Assembly (NCBI RefSeq): GCF_022024055.1
Contig: NZ_CP091788.1
Span: 620,001-684,000, forward strand
Direction of reading: 5' to 3'
Length of the DNA: 64,000 bases
Origin: Prevotella sp. E2-28
GTDB taxonomy: Bacteria > Bacteroidota > Bacteroidia > Bacteroidales > Bacteroidaceae
A model generated the notes under the pieces. It did no database searches and was not told the DNA's origin. It saw nothing but the letters and a program-made list of their open reading frames with translations. Shown piece after piece: positions 60,797 through 64,000 of this stretch. Every line of letters starts with the position of its first letter. The first letter of the stretch is position 1. A program made the position numbers and the translations under genes.

Positions 60797-61552
60797 TTAT
60801 TTCCTTACTATTACACTGCCACTGGCTTGATGCGTAGCAAGTATCAATACTTCAGCAATCTGTACGTGCTCAGGCGCATTTGCTGCATAAACTGCTACGT
60901 CAGCAATATCATCACCTGTCAGAGGCTTAATTCCTTTATATACATTAGCAGCGCGCTCTGTATCACCGTGGAATCGGATGTTGCTGAAGTTTGTTTCTAC
61001 CAAACCTGGCTTCAGGTTTGTAACGCGAATGGCTGTGTTTGCTACATCTATGCGTAAACCATCAGAGAGAGCCTTGACAGCAGCCTTAGTAGCACAATAA
61101 ACATTACCTCCGGCATATGCAGCATCGCCTGCTACTGAACCCACATTGATGATATGACCTTGGTTGCGCTTAACCATTCCTGGCACTACAAGACGTGTCA
61201 TTGTTAGTAAACCCTTGATGTTGGTGTCAATCATCGTATTCCAATCCTCAAGAACACCATCATATTCTGGCTCCAAACCAAGAGCCAGTCCTGCGTTGTT
61301 TACCAATACGTCTATGTTTTGCCATTCTACGGGCAGATTGTCGATACATGTCTTTGCGGCCGTGCAGTCCCTCACGTCAAACACCAGTGTTAATACTTGC
61401 GTGCCTTTGTTTTCCAATTCATCTTTAATCTCTGTAAGTCGCTCAGCATTTCTGCCAGTTAGGATTAATTTGTCACCATTTTCCGCAAACTTTCTTGCAG
61501 AAGCCAGTCCAATACCACTGGTTGCACCTGTAATTAAAACAATTTTATTCAT
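60797..61552 (-). CDS. SDR-family NADP-dependent dehydrogenase (YdfG-like)
   Basis: A classical short-chain dehydrogenase of 251 residues. The cofactor motif is LITGATSGIGLA (residues 6-17). Other motifs are NNAG near residue 88, the catalytic Ser in NVGSVAGDAAYAGG near residue 139 and YCATK (Tyr, Lys) near residue 152. Arg in LTGRNAERL after the second strand favours NADP(H). It resembles YdfG, which oxidises 3-hydroxy acids such as L-allo-threonine or reduces malonic semialdehyde. The true substrate is not shown by sequence. Confidence 0.9.
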   Translation of the reverse strand: MNKIVLITGATSGIGLASARKFAENGDKLILTGRNAERLTEIKDELENKGTQVLTLVFDVRDCTAAKTCIDNLPVEWQNIDVLVNNAGLALGLEPEYDGVLEDWNTMIDTNIKGLLTMTRLVVPGMVKRNQGHIINVGSVAGDAAYAGGNVYCATKAAVKALSDGLRIDVANTAIRVTNLKPGLVETNFSNIRFHGDTERAANVYKGIKPLTGDDIADVAVYAANAPEHVQIAEVLILATHQASGSVIVRK

Positions 61553-61608
61553 GGATAATAATTATAAACACTAGTTTTTATTGGATATTATTTGACGTTG
61601 TAGATTTT

Positions 61609-62559
61609 TTATACGATGTTTTGTGCTTTGCCGTTCAAAAATGCTCTGACATTGTCTGTGGCAATCCGTAGCAACCGCTCGCGAGCTTCCGTTGAAGCCC
61701 AGGCAATATGGGGAGTTATAAATGCGTTGGGTTGTTTAAGTAATGGATTATCTACCTTTGGCGGTTCCTCTGTCAGTACGTCTGCACAGAAAGCTGCCAG
61801 TTGTCCTGATGCAAGGGCATCGGCTACAGCCTGATCATCAATCAGTGGACCACGTCCTGTATTGATAAGAATGGCGGTAGGCTTCATTAGTGGCAGAGTA
61901 TCTGCGTTAATTAAATGGCGTGTGCTATTCGTTAGTGGGCAGTGCAATGAAAGAATATCTGATTGCTTCAATAAATCTTCCAAAGTTACTTTCGTAATGC
62001 CTGTGGGCAGAGCGTCTGCAGGTTTACTTGTGAATGCTTTGACTTCCATTCCGAATGCGAGTGCTATTTGAGCAACGCGAAGACCAATGTTTCCTAGGCC
62101 TACAATGCCAAAAACTTTACCTGCAAGTTCCATGTGTGGGAAGTCCCAATAGCAAAAGTCGGGATTATTACTCCAGCGACTATTACGATTTTGTATAGCA
62201 TAATACTCTGTATGGTTGGTTACAGTTAGTAAATGCGCAAAGACCATTTGTGCAACACTCTCCGTACTATATGCTGGAACATTTGTTACTGTAATACCGT
62301 ACTCATGTGCTGCTTCAATATCCACAACATTATAGCCTGTGGCTAAAACGCCTATATATTTTAACTGTGGCAGTTCTGAAATGATGTCCTTGTTGATGAT
62401 AACTTTATTTGTCAGAATAATCTCTGCATCACTAGCTCTTTTCACGGTCTCACTAGGCTTAGTGCGATCATGCACAATTACTGTGCCAAGTTCTTCTAGT
62501 CCTTTCCATGATAAGTCGCCAGGATTAGCTGCGTAGCCATCGAGTATTACAATCTTCAT
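61609..62559 (-). CDS. D-2-hydroxyacid dehydrogenase
   Basis: NAD(P)-dependent D-isomer 2-hydroxyacid dehydrogenase of 316 residues, with glycerate/hydroxypyruvate-type similarity. The Rossmann motif is GIVGLGNIGLRVAQIA near residue 150. The catalytic Arg is in LINTGRGPLIDD near residue 232, Glu is in EEPPKVDNPLL near residue 265, and His is in ITPHIAWAS near residue 285. The order is that of the family. The substrate could be hydroxypyruvate, glyoxylate or another 2-oxo acid. It is read from its own -7 box at 62588. Confidence 0.9.
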   Translation of the reverse strand: MKIVILDGYAANPGDLSWKGLEELGTVIVHDRTKPSETVKRASDAEIILTNKVIINKDIISELPQLKYIGVLATGYNVVDIEAAHEYGITVTNVPAYSTESVAQMVFAHLLTVTNHTEYYAIQNRNSRWSNNPDFCYWDFPHMELAGKVFGIVGLGNIGLRVAQIALAFGMEVKAFTSKPADALPTGITKVTLEDLLKQSDILSLHCPLTNSTRHLINADTLPLMKPTAILINTGRGPLIDDQAVADALASGQLAAFCADVLTEEPPKVDNPLLKQPNAFITPHIAWASTEARERLLRIATDNVRAFLNGKAQNIV

Positions 62560-62587
62560 AAAGTCTTGCCCTATTTTGTATTTCTTC

Positions 62588-62596
62588 GCAAAGGTA
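62588..62596 (-). promoter_or_regulatory. -7 element of the dehydrogenase gene
   Basis: TACCTTTGC on the minus strand, 28 bases before the ATG at 62559. No -33 match is seen. Confidence 0.6.
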
Positions 62597-62639
62597 CTGT
62601 TTTTTCTCTGAATAGTAGTACCATTGGCTACAAAATAAA

Positions 62640-62730
62640 GTTAAAAGCCCTGACAAAATAAGCCAGGGCAAGTTCTAAAAGAAATGTATCACATTTTCAT
62701 AACTATTTTGATTTGAAATGTTACATTCGA
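62640..62730 (-). ncRNA. Candidate small RNA, about 90 bases
   Basis: A minus-strand unit with a promoter-like box upstream (TACCTTTGC at 62743-62735, TTTG 21 bases further on) and a terminator-like end: stem GCCCTG/CAGGGC (62669-62647, 11-base loop) followed by TTTTAACTTTATTTT. The body can fold GTA.ACATTT with AAATGT..TAC. It has no useful reading frame. It fills the gap between the dehydrogenase and GH36 genes. Confidence 0.4.
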
Positions 62731-62734
62731 CGCT

Positions 62735-62768
62735 GCAAAGGTATGATGAAGTTCGTGTTCAAACAAAT
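62735..62768 (-). promoter_or_regulatory. Promoter of the small RNA candidate
   Basis: TACCTTTG (62743-62736) with TTTG at 62768-62765, spacer 21, slightly longer than the ideal 19-20. Confidence 0.45.
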
Positions 62769-62826
62769 TTCTGGGATAAGCAGCATTCTTTTGTGACGAA
62801 TGGAAAGATATTTCATAATTTTTATC

Positions 62827-62834
62827 TACCTTTG
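62827..62834 (+). promoter_or_regulatory. -7 element of the GH36 gene
   Basis: TACCTTTG, 109 bases before the ATG at 62944. The long leader contains a 9-bp hairpin, CATCAGCAC (62881-62889) with GTGCTGATG (62897-62905). Confidence 0.6.
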
Positions 62835-62943
62835 CATTCCGTATGAATAGTGGAAGAAGACAAACAATATCAGCCAGAATCATCAGCACCACGTTTGTGC
62901 TGATGGCTTTAGCTATAGAAATCCATAACAAAACCTAGAAACA

Positions 62944-64000
62944 ATGAAGAAGTATGTACTAATGGCGGTTACTGTACTGACAATGAGCCAGGTAACCAGT
63001 GCGAAAGATGTGTTTGTAAATACGCCAAAGACCACTTTGATGCTGGCTGTGAATGAGGGGGAGGCACCGCGTGTCCATTATTATGGCTCGCGTCTCAAAG
63101 CCCATCAGGCGCAGGAAGTGTATGATGCCAAGAGCGTGAATTACGAAGCTTACCCAGCTTTTGGTCGTGATAGTTTCGATGAGACGGCTTTGAGTGTAAC
63201 TCATAGCGATGGGAATATGTCAACAGAACTGGTGGTGACGGGATATAAGCAGGAAGGTGACCAGACTATCATCTCCCTGAAGGATAAGAAGTATGACTTC
63301 TTCGTAGATCTCTATTATAAAGCCAATAATCAAAGTGATGTCATTGAGACTTGGACGGTGATTCGTAATGGCGAGAAAAAGGCAATCAAGCTGGAACAGT
63401 ATGCCAGTGGTGTGATAGCACTTCGCCAGGAGGGCGCCTGGCTTACGCACTTTCATGGTTCGTGGGGACAGGAAGCCACGATGACGGAAGAACCCCTGTC
63501 TGCAGGTCTGAAGGTCATTGTGAATCATGATGGTGTGCGCACGGCGATGGACGATCGTGCTGAGGTGATGATTTCACTTGATGGTAAACCTCAGGAGAAT
63601 AGTGGGCGTGTGATTGGCGCTGCCTTATGTTGGACCGGCAACTACAAGCTGCGTATCGAGACACGCGGCAAGTATCGTCATACGTTGTTGGCTGGTATTG
63701 ATGATCTGCATACGGCATATACTCTGAAAAAGGGCGAACAGTTTGAAACACCAAAACTAGCCCTTTGTTATAGTGAGGAGGGTAAAGGTGGCGTAAGTCG
63801 CGCCTTTCATCGTTGGGGACGAAACGGACAGTTGCATAATGGCAAGGCTCTTCGTGAGATTCTGCTGAACTCATGGGAAGGTGTCTATATGAACGTAAAC
63901 CAAGAGGTTTGCGAGCAGATGATGGACGGACTCAAGGAACTGGGTGGCGAACTCTTCGTGGTAGATGATGGTTGGTTTGGGCGCAAATATCGCCGCACGT
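62944..64000 (+). CDS. GH36 alpha-galactosidase (partial)
   Basis: The N-terminal 352 residues of an exported alpha-galactosidase, cut by the right edge of the window. The signal peptide is MKKYVLMAVTVLTMSQVTSA. The large N-terminal sandwich domain of GH36 is recognisable from VHYYGSRLKAHQ, ALCWTGNYKLRIE and FHRWGRNGQL. The barrel begins with ILLNSWEGVYMNVNQEVCEQ and FVVDDGWFGRKY, the DDGWFG motif of the family. The nucleophile and acid/base aspartates lie beyond the window. It would release galactose from raffinose-type sugars or galactomannan. A long leader and its own -7 box precede it. Confidence 0.9.
   Translation, partial: MKKYVLMAVTVLTMSQVTSAKDVFVNTPKTTLMLAVNEGEAPRVHYYGSRLKAHQAQEVYDAKSVNYEAYPAFGRDSFDETALSVTHSDGNMSTELVVTGYKQEGDQTIISLKDKKYDFFVDLYYKANNQSDVIETWTVIRNGEKKAIKLEQYASGVIALRQEGAWLTHFHGSWGQEATMTEEPLSAGLKVIVNHDGVRTAMDDRAEVMISLDGKPQENSGRVIGAALCWTGNYKLRIETRGKYRHTLLAGIDDLHTAYTLKKGEQFETPKLALCYSEEGKGGVSRAFHRWGRNGQLHNGKALREILLNSWEGVYMNVNQEVCEQMMDGLKELGGELFVVDDGWFGRKYRRT

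Noticed and set aside
62689..62931. An 80-codon minus-strand frame before the GH36 gene
   Set aside because: It runs antisense through the GH36 leader hairpin and the small RNA promoter and has no family resemblance. The stretch is better explained by regulatory elements.

Overview
The window is a piece of a Bacteroidales chromosome, most likely Prevotella or a close relative. Four things point there. Start regions repeatedly carry the Bacteroidetes promoter pair TTTG-N19/20-TAnnTTTG. There are two SusC/SusD polysaccharide-utilisation loci (PULs). GldH and RicT/PSP1 are present. The order ftsX-DUF3098-uppP-truB-queA-folK is characteristic of the phylum. I see no rRNA, tRNA, CRISPR array, prophage or intact insertion sequence.

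Layout. 1-16.1 kb is housekeeping. A leftward operon (ftsX, DUF3098, uppP, truB, queA, folK) starts from a consensus promoter at 4286-4317. A rightward cell-shape operon follows (IMP cyclohydrolase domain, mreB, mreC, mreD, mrdA/PBP2, rodA). A second leftward operon (metF, holB, ricT, gldH) converges on rodA, and a secreted carboxylesterase lies upstream of it. 16.1-17.2 kb holds a dispersed repeat, an AT-rich hypothetical gene and a long hairpin.

17.2-31.9 kb is a fructan PUL read leftward: regulator, SusC, SusD, a DUF4960 surface lipoprotein, GH32 lipoprotein, a secreted binding-like protein, a second GH32, an MFS permease and fructokinase. The outer-membrane proteins would bind and import fructan, the GH32 enzymes release fructose, the permease carries it to the cytoplasm, and the kinase feeds glycolysis. 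Three promoters of this locus share one dyad motif at exactly the same distance from the -7 box.

31.9-33.0 kb is a noncoding kilobase. It holds a promoter-driven structured RNA candidate, the second copy of the dispersed repeat, a cluster of hairpins and a G-rich repeat block. 33.0-48.5 kb is a beta-glucan PUL, also leftward: regulator, GH5_4, GH5, GH94 phosphorylase, GPH symporter, SusC, SusD and a surface lipoprotein with a recent 111-residue tandem duplication.

48.6-64 kb is mixed: a stomatin/NfeD pair, a membrane-tethered HTH protein, a GH51 arabinofuranosidase, a lone receiver domain, a TonB-dependent receptor, a FucP/GH29 fucose operon, a MATE transporter with an outer-membrane-protein remnant behind it, TIGR04076, an SDR, a 2-hydroxyacid dehydrogenase, a small-RNA candidate and the start of a GH36 alpha-galactosidase.

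The most interesting signals are as follows. Both PUL regulators have unrelated periplasmic sensors but the same design: sensor, one membrane helix and AraC HTH, with no kinase and no receiver. Each PUL has a candidate operator for its regulator. A 124-bp dispersed repeat carries two tandem consensus promoters. The 32-33 kb intergenic region looks like an RNA or structured-DNA locus. Heptamer tandem repeats sit at gene 3' ends in several operons.
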